Shown here: one piece after another, positions 31,775 to 31,804 of the stretch
How positions within the stretch are numbered: the stretch's first letter is position 1
Layout of the letters: each line of letters begins with the position of its first letter
Position numbers and translations under genes: made by a program
Notes under the pieces: model-generated
Databases searched by the model: none
The model's input: only the letters and a program-made list of their open reading frames with translations
Told to the model about the DNA's origin: nothing
DNA from: CAZJJZ01 sp964546505
GTDB taxonomy: Bacteria; Patescibacteriota; Gracilibacteria; UBA1369
Direction: 5' to 3'
Assembly (NCBI GenBank): GCA_964546505.1
Contig: CAZJJZ010000016.1
Coordinates: 1-31,804, forward strand
DNA: 31,804 nt

Positions 31775-31804
31775 CTCTCGCCCCGCCGCCTCTTCACCTC
31801 AGAC

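Overview
The window looks like a piece of a metagenome-assembled scaffold (four runs of N) from a small-genome bacterium, most likely a member of the Patescibacteria/CPR. The case rests on family content and is inferred, not proven: an SLH-domain S-layer protein, a DUF4012 membrane protein with a DUF3352-like partner, a degenerate metallo-beta-lactamase-fold protein, a short alanyl-tRNA synthetase without the usual C-terminal domain, and many starts without a Shine-Dalgarno site. TGA acts as an ordinary stop, so the Gracilibacteria/SR1 recoding does not apply.

Layout. 1-2610: tRNA-Glu(CTC), a gapped membrane-protein gene, tRNA-Lys(TTT) with its own promoter and terminator, a minus-strand membrane protein and a small helix-turn-helix/coiled-coil protein. 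2692-5121: a PBP1C-type class A penicillin-binding protein. 5122-5566: two tightly coupled, unrecognised small genes on the minus strand; the last stop codon abuts the stop codon of the PBP. 5567-6472: about 900 bases without a gene, holding a good promoter and some 500 bases of densely foldable sequence, read here as a long structured leader (or separate RNA) for the next gene. 6473-10972: a 1499-residue S-layer protein with signal peptide and three SLH domains. 11200-11940: a GC-rich lipoprotein of myxobacterial style with strong Shine-Dalgarno site and terminator, probably acquired. 12416-19522: a four-gene glycan cassette (Wzm permease, Wzt ATPase with carbohydrate-binding tail, a methyltransferase/coiled-coil/double-glycosyltransferase fusion, and a WaaL-like ligase with a TPR tail). 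19590-22580 (minus): enolase, NAD(P)HX dehydratase and a YfiH/PgeF-type enzyme as one operon. 22732-25544: a frame-broken MBL-fold gene, tRNA-Arg(CCT), miaB and a coupled unknown gene. 25576-27495 (minus): alaS. 27659-31774: an overlapping pair of membrane-anchored envelope proteins and a 59-residue membrane peptide.

How it may work together. The S-layer gene and the glycan cassette lie side by side. The cassette matches in domain order the ABC-transporter-dependent S-layer glycosylation machinery known from Geobacillus (Wzm/Wzt, the trifunctional WsaE, an O-oligosaccharyltransferase). I infer a glycan that is polymerised and methyl-capped by the fusion protein, recognised by the Wzt tail, exported, and ligated to a surface acceptor, perhaps the S-layer protein itself. 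The 150-residue coiled coil inside the fusion protein could set chain length, as the coiled coil of WbdD does in E. coli O9a. This cassette and the structured S-layer leader are the two most interesting things in the window.
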